The notes below the pieces were generated by a model. The model searched no databases, was not told where the DNA came from, and worked only from the letters and a program-made list of their open reading frames with translations. This document shows, piece by piece, positions 13,984-21,917 of a stretch of DNA of 26,056 nt; position 1 is the stretch's first letter; each line of letters starts with the position of its first letter. A program made the position numbers and the translations under genes. The stretch is from the NCBI GenBank assembly GCA_002493755.1, contig DKZT01000001.1, positions 5,647 through 31,702 on the forward strand, read 5' to 3'. This DNA comes from Ruminococcaceae bacterium UBA7067 (GTDB taxonomy: Bacteria > Bacillota > Clostridia > Oscillospirales > Acutalibacteraceae).

Positions 13984-15690
13984 TTAAATATCAAATTCTT
14001 CATTGTCGCTGATGGCTCTTTTAATGTGTGCAACAAACGAACCGATAAAGCCTGCGTCATCCTTTACATTGACCTTAATCTCGTTCTCGCCATCCTCGGG
14101 CTTGTAATCAAAGGCATAGCCGCCCTCAACCGTACCGAGAGCCACCTCTTCGCTGTCAACAATCGCTACGGGATTTTCCGCCTCGCGCGCACCGATACCG
14201 AATTGAATTTTCGCTATACCCAGCATCGGGTCTAATGAGAATGTATCGCTCAGCGGATAGACATCCTCTGTTCTTTCGGGTTTATCCTCCGTTTCGGCGC
14301 AGGAATCGTCCTCCTCTGTATCCGCAGGCTTGTCGCTCTGCTGTGCGTCAGCTATCTTCTCGCAGTCATACAGCCGCTCCAGATTGGTTTCGGCAATATC
14401 CGCCATAGACTGCACCTTCTTTTCCCAGTGAAGCAGATCCCTGAGAATCTCCTGCTTCGGAGAGGGCTTGAATTTGCTGAGAATTTCCTCAAATTTTTTG
14501 AGCGTCAGCTTGTAATCACCTGATTTCAGCGCGTCAATAGCAAGCTGTTCATCTCCGAAGAAATCGATCAGCTCACGGAACAGCGTTTTCTTGATGCCGC
14601 TTGAAAGGCGCTCTATGTCACGATAGTTAAACCGCCACGTTTTCTCCGCCATCAAGTCAAAGGTGAGACCCTTTTTCAGCTGAATAATAGGCTTGTACTC
14701 CACCTTTTTCTCTTCGCCCTCGCCGATTTCTGTTTTATAGGAAAACTCTCTTTCAAATGCGGCGCTTCTTGCCTCCTTGTCGGGCAGGGGCAGGCGGATA
14801 ATCTCGGCGCGGTCAAGCATAGCCGCGTCCACTCGGTTTGGATAGTTGGTTGCCGCCATAAATATAACATCGGAATCCTTGCTGTGGATTTTATTGTAGC
14901 CTGTTAAGAACGAGGTTGTAATATTAGCCGCGTACTCGGGCAGATTCGGGAGCGAGCGGTTTTTGCAAAGGCTGTCTATTTCATCTACAAACACAATGCA
15001 GGGCGCGCTTTTCATCGCTTCATCAAACAATCTGGTAACGCTCTTCTCGGCTGTGCCGGCATATTTGCTGATAATATCCGAGCCGAGAATTGATATAAAC
15101 TCGTAATCCTTGTCCATCAGCTCATGGGCAAACGCCTCACAGATAAAGGTCTTGCCGCAGCCGGGAGGACCGACAAAGAAGTAGGAATTGAGCTTTGGAA
15201 TCTGCAAAAACTCTCTGAGGTGATTCGCCTGTGCGTCTGCTACGCAGCCGTGCAGCTTGCTCTTCATATCCTCCATACCCGCAACATCCTCAAAGGAATG
15301 ATTCGGCGCTTCCTTGTACCAGGTGCGCACCGCACGGTCGATCTCAATTTCCTCCTGCGTTTTGCCCTCTGTGTTGGCGTTGGTATTCTGCACGGGAGCC
15401 TTTTTCTCGGGTGGTTTAGGCTGTGCGCCGCGTCCACGCTCAAGCTCCGCCTGAATACGGGCGCATTCATAATCAAGACGATTCATCTCCTGAATGTGCT
15501 GACTTTTTTCTGCACCGATAGTCATACTCGCCATCTCGGACTCCAAATCAGCGGCGCGCTGAAGCAGCATACACTGATCAGAGCTTGGCTTCATATCGTT
15601 TTTTTTCAGAATTTCCTGCGCCTGCCGCTGCAAATTCCTGCACATATTCTCTTTTTCAATAAGGCTTCTCAGTAAATTGCGATCCATCAT
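13984..15690 (-). CDS. Classical AAA ATPase of Vps4/katanin/spastin type
   Basis: This is 568 aa. Residues 1-86 are predicted helices in three segments (about 2-30, 37-58, 62-86), positioned like an MIT domain; that is inference. After a Pro/Asn-rich linker comes the AAA module: FEDVAGMEDMKSKL (133-146), Walker A GPPGCGKT (174-181), pore loop SKYAG (208-212), Walker B IVFVDEIDSL (232-241), sensor 1 AATN (279-282), and LDRAEIIRLPLPD (292-304), in which only one of the usual two arginine fingers is clear. Residues about 398-425 (KKFEEILSKFKPSPKQEILRD) resemble the C-terminal helix region of Vps4-family enzymes. An acidic linker and a probable beta domain (about 478-555) follow. The start at 15690 lies behind TGAGGTGAG. 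This family threads proteins through the hexamer pore to disassemble polymers. Confidence 0.85.
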   Translation of the reverse strand: MMDRNLLRSLIEKENMCRNLQRQAQEILKKNDMKPSSDQCMLLQRAADLESEMASMTIGAEKSQHIQEMNRLDYECARIQAELERGRGAQPKPPEKKAPVQNTNANTEGKTQEEIEIDRAVRTWYKEAPNHSFEDVAGMEDMKSKLHGCVADAQANHLREFLQIPKLNSYFFVGPPGCGKTFICEAFAHELMDKDYEFISILGSDIISKYAGTAEKSVTRLFDEAMKSAPCIVFVDEIDSLCKNRSLPNLPEYAANITTSFLTGYNKIHSKDSDVIFMAATNYPNRVDAAMLDRAEIIRLPLPDKEARSAAFEREFSYKTEIGEGEEKKVEYKPIIQLKKGLTFDLMAEKTWRFNYRDIERLSSGIKKTLFRELIDFFGDEQLAIDALKSGDYKLTLKKFEEILSKFKPSPKQEILRDLLHWEKKVQSMADIAETNLERLYDCEKIADAQQSDKPADTEEDDSCAETEDKPERTEDVYPLSDTFSLDPMLGIAKIQFGIGAREAENPVAIVDSEEVALGTVEGGYAFDYKPEDGENEIKVNVKDDAGFIGSFVAHIKRAISDNEEFDI

Positions 15691-15704
15691 ACAGCTATCT
15701 CACC

Positions 15705-16580
15705 TCACATCATACTGGGTAAATTATCCAGCGCGGCGTCTATATCCATCGGCTTTTCGTAAGTTTCCTCAGGATTATCATAAATCGGCGTTCTGCGGTT
15801 CTGCCTTGCTTTCAGACTCTGTTCCTCTGCGGCATTGGCAACCTCGCCCGGCTGAACATTATAGATTCTGCCCCAACGGATAGCTTCCAAAATCTGCTGT
15901 TCATTATCGAGATCCAGGGTTTCGTCCTTGACAAGCATTTCTGAGGCAACCTTGTCAATCTTCTGCTCTTTCAGAAGAGTGTCTATCGGCCTTCCGTAGT
16001 AGTACTCCATAGCCTCCACGGAAATGTCGCCTTTAATTTCATACCTTGCCTTTTGCATCAAAAAAGCAAGTCTTGTCATCATATCTGAGCCGATGGAAAT
16101 TGCATTCATCATTTTGTAGCCCTTTGTAAGGTCACGCATAATCTCACGCCACTCATATTCCGAATGAATATTATCCAGACGGCTGATAGCCTCTTCCACA
16201 ACAGCCAATGCGTATGCGGCATTTTTTGCCCCCACGCTGCATCGCTTCAGCTCGTTATTCTTAACGGGAGAATCGGGCTGGGCGCACACATAGCGGTACT
16301 CATTGTTGAAGTTAATTAATCTTATGACAAGCTTTTTGCGCTGAACAAACAAATTTTCACGAGCCATATTAATCTCGTCCTCAAGCCTGCTTTTGTCAAG
16401 ATGCTTGGCGTATTGCTCCTCAATTTTTTCCCTATTCTGTGCTTTTTCTCTTCTGTCTGCAAGCTCCGTCAGCGTTTCGTTGGCGTTTGTGAGCGTTTCC
16501 GCACGTTTTTCAGCAGACTGAATTTTTTTCTGCTCTTTTTTGACCATTTTTTTGGTTTTGTGATCTTCCCACCATGACAT
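15705..16580 (-). CDS. Helical charged protein, possible ESCRT-III/PspA-like substrate
   Basis: This 291-aa, almost entirely helical protein starts behind GGGGGAATT. The N terminus MSWWEDHKTKKMVKKEQKK is aromatic and basic. Residues about 1-100 form a basic coiled hairpin, the middle (about 100-200) is a helical domain, and the C-terminal third is acidic. It ends MDIDAALDNLPSMM, which has the DxxLxxLxxM spacing of MIT-interacting motifs found at the tails of ESCRT-III proteins. The gene sits 14 bases upstream of the Vps4-like ATPase. No family is recognised by direct motif; the ESCRT-like reading rests on architecture and context only and could equally be a generic adaptor. Confidence 0.6.
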   Translation of the reverse strand: MSWWEDHKTKKMVKKEQKKIQSAEKRAETLTNANETLTELADRREKAQNREKIEEQYAKHLDKSRLEDEINMARENLFVQRKKLVIRLINFNNEYRYVCAQPDSPVKNNELKRCSVGAKNAAYALAVVEEAISRLDNIHSEYEWREIMRDLTKGYKMMNAISIGSDMMTRLAFLMQKARYEIKGDISVEAMEYYYGRPIDTLLKEQKIDKVASEMLVKDETLDLDNEQQILEAIRWGRIYNVQPGEVANAAEEQSLKARQNRRTPIYDNPEETYEKPMDIDAALDNLPSMM

Positions 16581-16594
16581 AGTAATTCCCCCTG

Positions 16595-18094
16595 TTAATT
16601 CTCTTCCGTAATAAGTGTACGGTTATCTACTGCTTGTTCTGTATTGACAGCATAGTTATCATTATCCGCTGTCACCGACTGCTCAGTAACGGTGTTTGCC
16701 TCTTCCCTGATTTTCTGTATCTCATCTTCCATTCTCTTTATCTCATTAATATACTGCTCGCGTTCCTGAATCCTGCGCTTTTCCCTTTCAAGCTCAAGCT
16801 TCTTTTTTTCCACCTCATATTCCGCACGGCGGCGCTCCCTGTTCTCTGTGAGCGCTTCGTTTTGTTTTGTCAGATCCTCATAATGTCTTAACACAATGGC
16901 TGCTGCATTAACATTTTCTCCCAGCTTTGGACTGTTTGCAACCGCCTCCAGGCGTCCCATCAGCTCTTTCTCGGCCTCTGCCCTTGAGTTGGCTCTCTTG
17001 TTCGCTTCATTCATCTCTTTGATATTCTTTGCGTGAATCTCCTGAAGAAGCTTCATATGCTCATTAAAGTTAAATTCCTTGCCCGAAGAATCAAATGCCT
17101 GGCGCACCTCAAATACCATAGTATCAATACCGTTTTTAAGACCGACGATATCTCTCATCTCAGCTTCCAGCATCATACTGTTTTCAAGAACGGTAACCAG
17201 CGAGCTTTGCTGATTCAGCATCATATCAAGATATTGTCTTCTTTCATCGCCGGGCGGCAGCTGCGCCATAGCATTTTTAAAGCCTAAGGTGTTAAGGAGC
17301 TTCTGTACTTCGCGCGGACAGGTCCGGTCATACGACTCTCGCTGATTAACAAGCTTTTCCAGGCTTTTGCAATACGACTCCTCGCGCGTCTTGTATTTCT
17401 GCACCTCTTCATACAGCTCGTCGATAGCGTTTATCAAGCCTTTGCCCACTCTGTCAAGAAAGTCCACCTTTTTCTGTATGCCCTTCGCGCGCTCCTCTTC
17501 ATTGGCATAATCCTCATAACGATGACCCACAACAAACACATACTTGATCATATCAATGGCAGCGTTAGCCTTCAGCGCATAGCCATTCTCGAGTGCATTG
17601 CGAAGATTGCCGAGAAATCCTACTATAAAAACCTCAAGCTGATCTGCTCCGCTTTCCACGGCGTTAGCGGAGCTGGTGCTCCTGAATTTTGCCTCCAGAA
17701 CCGTAATCGCCTTTGTGTAATAATCCAGGTTTGCTCTGGGCACATTGTTATTTTCGCTTGGTGCTTCGCGATAGCCACCCGTGACAATATACAAGGACTT
17801 TTCCAGCTCGGCAAACTCGCTGTAATTTTCGCTTTCACTATCGCCATATTGATGAGCCTGAGCGTGCTTATCCAGCATTTCCTGATTCTTTTCCGCTGCT
17901 TTTTTGATGGTTCTGTAAACATCGGGATCCTTCAGCTCGCGAAATCGCTGCTCAATCTCCTGTCTGACAGTCCTGTTCGCCGCAATCGTTCTCTGCGTTT
18001 CCGATGTGTCCACAATATCAGTTGTTTTGTCCATTGAAACAGGCGCATCGGCGTCTTCCTTCTTTTTTTTGTTTTTGCCAAATAAAAATGCCAT
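16595..18094 (-). CDS. Helical/coiled-coil protein with basic N terminus
   Basis: This is 499 aa, starting at 18094 behind AGGAGGTTAG. The N terminus MAFLFGKNKKKK combines a short hydrophobic patch with a lysine cluster, as in peripheral membrane proteins (Snf7 proteins begin similarly). Residues about 45-380 are predicted helical domains without a recognised family. Residues about 400-466 are a highly charged coiled coil (REKRRIQEREQYINEIKRMEDE), followed by a disordered tail. There are no transmembrane segments. It lies 53 bases after the zinc-ribbon gene, the longest gap in the operon, and 14 bases before the next helical protein. It may be a second polymer-forming or scaffold subunit; function unknown. 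Confidence 0.65.
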   Translation of the reverse strand: MAFLFGKNKKKKEDADAPVSMDKTTDIVDTSETQRTIAANRTVRQEIEQRFRELKDPDVYRTIKKAAEKNQEMLDKHAQAHQYGDSESENYSEFAELEKSLYIVTGGYREAPSENNNVPRANLDYYTKAITVLEAKFRSTSSANAVESGADQLEVFIVGFLGNLRNALENGYALKANAAIDMIKYVFVVGHRYEDYANEEERAKGIQKKVDFLDRVGKGLINAIDELYEEVQKYKTREESYCKSLEKLVNQRESYDRTCPREVQKLLNTLGFKNAMAQLPPGDERRQYLDMMLNQQSSLVTVLENSMMLEAEMRDIVGLKNGIDTMVFEVRQAFDSSGKEFNFNEHMKLLQEIHAKNIKEMNEANKRANSRAEAEKELMGRLEAVANSPKLGENVNAAAIVLRHYEDLTKQNEALTENRERRRAEYEVEKKKLELEREKRRIQEREQYINEIKRMEDEIQKIREEANTVTEQSVTADNDNYAVNTEQAVDNRTLITEEN

Positions 18095-18147
18095 ATTTCT
18101 TCTAACCTCCTGTTGATATATTGATAAGTTTTATTATCTTTATATTG

Positions 18148-18645
18148 TTATTCTTCGGCGCGCTCCATAAGAGGCACACCCTCACTCAGAACATAGCTCT
18201 CCTGAGTGCCGACAGCCAGACGAGCCGAAAACCCCTCATCCAGATACAGCCCCAGCTTTACGCATTTGCTCACGCTGTCAAGCACTGCGGTCAGCGTATG
18301 CTCAACGGATTTTGTCGGGAAATTTACCCGAACCTCTAAGGTAATGTCGCGCGCCACCTCAGGCGGATTGAATTCATCTGCAAGCCATATCACCTCTTGA
18401 TACGTCAGCGAGAGCGCGTCGGCAACAGTGATATACTCGCTTTTCTGCTCCACAAGATCGCCTGAGCTGTTTTGCTCATAGTAGTAGAATTTTACGTCAA
18501 CGGAAACGCCGTTCAGCCGCTTCTCCCGAAACTGCTTTGCAATTTCATCAACGCCTGCGCTTCGGTTGAAGCCCATAGGAAAACCGCAGACATCGCACCG
18601 CGCCATTCCCTCTTCCGCATTATGCATACAGCTTCTGCACTGCAT
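18148..18645 (-). CDS. Zinc-ribbon protein of the ATPase operon
   Basis: This is 165 aa. Residues 3-20 form a compact zinc ribbon, CRSC-N10-CDVC (Cys 3, 6, 17, 20). The rest (about 30-165) looks like a mixed alpha/beta domain with VDVKFYYYEQN and LEVRVNFPTKS strands; I do not recognise it. The start codon overlaps the stop of the coiled-coil gene (TAATG), so translation is probably coupled. Such ribbons usually mediate protein or nucleic-acid contact. Its place between two coiled-coil proteins suggests a structural or adaptor role. Confidence 0.7.
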   Translation of the reverse strand: MQCRSCMHNAEEGMARCDVCGFPMGFNRSAGVDEIAKQFREKRLNGVSVDVKFYYYEQNSSGDLVEQKSEYITVADALSLTYQEVIWLADEFNPPEVARDITLEVRVNFPTKSVEHTLTAVLDSVSKCVKLGLYLDEGFSARLAVGTQESYVLSEGVPLMERAEE

Positions 18646-20264
18646 TACAGCTTCACCTTTCTTTCTATTTCATCAATGACATATAAATAGTCAGTGCTGA
18701 GATTATTGAGCTGTGTCCTCAGCGCATCCAGTTCTCGTTTCAGATTATCTTTCTTTTGCTGATAGCCGTTCTCTAAATCCGCAAGCTGCTCCGCATAGGT
18801 AATCGTACTTTTGTTGAACAAGGCGTTAATGCCGTTTTGATACACCTCAATCACCCTGCAATACTGTGCGATAGTGTCCTGAGTTTCACGACATTCGGCA
18901 GAATTGAAGAAGTCCCGATATTTTTGAATATCTCTTTCGTATTGCTGCTTCTCGTCCGTCAAATGCTGCTGTCTTGTCCGAAGCATTTGCTTTTGAGTTT
19001 TGCAGTCGTCTATTTCCTCTTCGGTGCGTTTTATGCTCTCCTGAAGCTCCTGCAGACGTGTATGACATTCCGCAAGGCTTTCCTCGTCACCCGACTTTTT
19101 GGCGCACAAATCACGGTACTCCTGATCCGCCTGTGTTATCCGCCGACTCAGCTCGTTCACCTCTTGCGTTAGCCGCTGAAGCTCCTCGTCCTTGTTTTTG
19201 ATTTTCTGAGAAAGCATTTCTTTCCTGTCATCAAGCTCCGCCTTAAGGCTCGGATTTTGCGATTCCAGATCGGCAATTTGTCCCGAAACCTCGTCCAGCT
19301 CTCTTTTCAGCTGTGCCGCTTCATTCTCAAGCTCTTCTTTTTTCTCGCGCGCGATGAGCGTCTGTTTTTCCACATTGTCGCGGCTGTTCTCAGCGCTCTG
19401 AAGCAGCCCTTTTTGCCTATTCAGCTCTATATTCTTTTCAACAATTTCATTGTTGCAATTTTCAATATCCTTTTGTCGGTTGCTAATCTCGGCTTCAACA
19501 GCCAGCATATCCTGACGCAGCCCTTCGTAATCCGAGTCAAGCTGAGTCTTTCTGATATCCTTTTCGCGGCGCTCCGCTTCAAAACCTTTAAGCTCCTCAC
19601 TTGATTTCCGCAGCTCTTCATCTGCCCTTTGGAGCTTTTCTCTCTCATCGGCGATACTCTCCTCCAGCTGCACACACTCCTCCGTAACAGCCTGCAGCCG
19701 ATTTACATAATCTGCGTATGTATCGCTGTGCTTCTTCTTTTCCTCTTTCTTAAGGCGCAGCCGCTCCACAGCCGCCTTCAGGTTGTCCGCATTTATATCC
19801 TCAATTTCACTGATCTCTCTCTCCAAAGCGGATATCTGATGCTTCAGCTCCTCAATAGTCTGCTTAAGCTGTTCAAGCTGCTTAAATTTTTCCTCGTTGT
19901 CATCAAGCTGTTTCCGAAGCTGCTGCTCCTCAACCCGACACTGCGCCGCTTGCTGCTCGGTATCGCTCACAGCCGCAGTCTCCTCCGCCAGCCGCTCACG
20001 CAAAGCTTCCAGACGCGCCCGACTGCGTTCAGCCATACCCTGTGCCGCCGTTTCCATCGGAACGCTGAGCAGCGCGGTGACAACCGACCTCCATTTGGTC
20101 ACTGCTTCGTCGTTGACCTCCAGCTCTTTCAGCTCACGGTTGGTTTCCTCCCGTATATCGAGCATGATATTCAGCATCAAATCGAGAGCTTCACTCCAGC
20201 CAACCTTGTGGTTGGGATTCTGCCGCAGCATCTGAATATCACCGCCGGTTTTATCAAACCTCAT
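18645..20264 (-). CDS. Long coiled-coil protein
   Basis: This 539-aa protein starts MRFDKTGGDIQM behind AGAGGTGATAAAGT, six bases after the Hsp70-like gene. Residues 1-75 form a small helical head (GWSEALDLMLNIMLDIREETNRE). Residues about 80-500 are a nearly unbroken heptad coiled coil rich in Glu, Gln, Lys and Arg. There is no Walker A, so it is not an SMC ATPase. The C terminus ends LYVIDEIERKVKL. Coiled coils of this length act as rods, spacers or filaments. Which neighbour it binds cannot be read from sequence. Confidence 0.75.
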   Translation of the reverse strand: MRFDKTGGDIQMLRQNPNHKVGWSEALDLMLNIMLDIREETNRELKELEVNDEAVTKWRSVVTALLSVPMETAAQGMAERSRARLEALRERLAEETAAVSDTEQQAAQCRVEEQQLRKQLDDNEEKFKQLEQLKQTIEELKHQISALEREISEIEDINADNLKAAVERLRLKKEEKKKHSDTYADYVNRLQAVTEECVQLEESIADEREKLQRADEELRKSSEELKGFEAERREKDIRKTQLDSDYEGLRQDMLAVEAEISNRQKDIENCNNEIVEKNIELNRQKGLLQSAENSRDNVEKQTLIAREKKEELENEAAQLKRELDEVSGQIADLESQNPSLKAELDDRKEMLSQKIKNKDEELQRLTQEVNELSRRITQADQEYRDLCAKKSGDEESLAECHTRLQELQESIKRTEEEIDDCKTQKQMLRTRQQHLTDEKQQYERDIQKYRDFFNSAECRETQDTIAQYCRVIEVYQNGINALFNKSTITYAEQLADLENGYQQKKDNLKRELDALRTQLNNLSTDYLYVIDEIERKVKL

Positions 20265-20270
20265 ACTTTA

Positions 20271-21917
20271 TCACCTCTCGGTAGGAATCTTTATATTATG
20301 AAAGCTGCCTTTAAAGGTAGAAAGTGCAATCACGGATTTGGGAGAAATGCTTTTGCCGTATTCCTCGTCCTTTGCGTCGGGGTCATAGTCAAAAATATGC
20401 ACCTTAATTTGCTCCGCCGCGTCAATGGAAAATCCAACCACCGCCAGCATAGACTCCTTTGTAGCTTTTTTGAGAGCCTGCGCAAACTTTGCCTTAGGCG
20501 CCGCAAGAAGCCCGTTATCTGCCTTTTTGCTGAAATTCAGCAGGAATTTATCCGCCTCAGTCAGCACCATCGGCACAATTCTTCCGTGCTCGTCTATCGG
20601 AAAGTAAACCCTGTCGGGGATATACTCCTGTCCATAGCGGATTGCATAATCCTTTATCAGCTCGTTCCTGCCGTTGTAGATAGCCATACTGATACCAAAG
20701 CCGGCAACATGGCAAACCTCCATAATTGAATTTGCCAGCAGGCAGGCACCGTAGGCAATCGCCTTTTCTCTGTCCTCCTCCTTGTGAAAGAGGGTTTTAA
20801 CCTGCTCGTTTACGCCGCCCAGACGGAAATAGCTGCGAATCTGCTCACGCACAAGATAGAAGTTACAAAAGCCGCCCACTAAAGCGAGATACGGCTGCTC
20901 ATTTGCGCTCATTCCGGAGGCGGATTCATCAAGAACCCTTTTCAGCGAGTCGCGTATGGTTTCGTCATAAGCGGCTTTCATTTGCGCAAAGTCAACGTCT
21001 ATTGCCTCGCTGCCGTATTCCACCGTGACGAAATGCTCGCCTTTCAATCCCTCGGGAACTGCCTCATACTGCGTAAAAATATCATCGACATAATCGCAGT
21101 CGGCGACCAGCGTATCCTCAAACTGCTTGACCGCCCTGTCAAAATTCTTGTCTGTCGGCACCTCCTTTTCCGAAATGCCCTGTGCCGCGCTGATTGCCTT
21201 GCGTATTACAGCCTCCTGATACGCAATTCCAGCCTTGCCGATTTCCTTATCGTTGTTTTCTCCGATGCCGCTGAGTATCTCGGGCTTAACCTGAATTTTA
21301 TCCTGAACGTGAGTAACGCTTACCAGCGCTGTATCCAGCGTGCCTCCGCCGTAGTCCACCACCAGAATTTTGCCGCTGAATTTCTCTTTCTTCTTCTGCT
21401 CATAATTCCACACGCAGAATGCGGCGGCGTCTGTCGGCTCGCTGCGCAGCTCAAAGCGGTTGACCACATCGCTGAATTTCAGGCAGATATCGCGGAGCAC
21501 ACCTCGTGCGTCAACCGTCTGCAGGCTCTGAAACCAGCACTCAGGAGCGCCGAGCACAAGCAGATCAACCTTGTCCTCGTGCAGGTTTGACAACGTTTTC
21601 GTAATAACGTGCCGCAAAAAAAGCTCTGTGATATGCTCGGGCGTGTTCTCTCCCGTATAACCTCTTTCACACGTAGCAGCCTCGTCCGATTGCTGCGCCA
21701 GCATCATTTTAAAGCCCCTGAATGCGATAATATTAGGCTTGCCAAGCTTATCTCTCGCAGAGGAGCCAAAGAAATATTTATTTTTCACTGTGTCATAGCA
21801 CACAATAGACGGATAGTTATATGTAATATTGCTGGGCTGCACGGTAACGGGCACACCGTTTTCCAAAACCGACGCCATCGTATATGTGCTGCCAAAATCT
21901 ATTCCAAGGTTTATCAT
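20271..21917 (-). CDS. Hsp70/actin-fold ATPase without classical substrate domain
   Basis: This is 548 aa from MINLGIDFGSTYTM at 21917, behind GGAGGTAACAGG; the start overlaps the upstream stop as ATGA. An in-frame ATG at 21974 is rejected because it lies inside the upstream gene and extends past the DnaK-type beginning. All actin-fold signatures are present: phosphate 1 GIDFGSTYT (5-13), phosphate 2 VVDYGGGTLDTALV (186-199), and adenosine motif LALVGGFCNFYLVREQI (344-360). After the nucleotide domain (about 1-400) the remaining 150 residues are not a standard DnaK substrate-binding domain and lack a GGXP or EEVD tail. It probably acts as a nucleotide-switched chaperone or scaffold of the operon's complex. 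Confidence 0.88.
   Translation of the reverse strand: MINLGIDFGSTYTMASVLENGVPVTVQPSNITYNYPSIVCYDTVKNKYFFGSSARDKLGKPNIIAFRGFKMMLAQQSDEAATCERGYTGENTPEHITELFLRHVITKTLSNLHEDKVDLLVLGAPECWFQSLQTVDARGVLRDICLKFSDVVNRFELRSEPTDAAAFCVWNYEQKKKEKFSGKILVVDYGGGTLDTALVSVTHVQDKIQVKPEILSGIGENNDKEIGKAGIAYQEAVIRKAISAAQGISEKEVPTDKNFDRAVKQFEDTLVADCDYVDDIFTQYEAVPEGLKGEHFVTVEYGSEAIDVDFAQMKAAYDETIRDSLKRVLDESASGMSANEQPYLALVGGFCNFYLVREQIRSYFRLGGVNEQVKTLFHKEEDREKAIAYGACLLANSIMEVCHVAGFGISMAIYNGRNELIKDYAIRYGQEYIPDRVYFPIDEHGRIVPMVLTEADKFLLNFSKKADNGLLAAPKAKFAQALKKATKESMLAVVGFSIDAAEQIKVHIFDYDPDAKDEEYGKSISPKSVIALSTFKGSFHNIKIPTER

Noticed and set aside
18645..20264. SMC/RecN-type ATPase
   Set aside because: The coiled coil is SMC-like in length, but no Walker A, signature or Walker B motif is present at either end.
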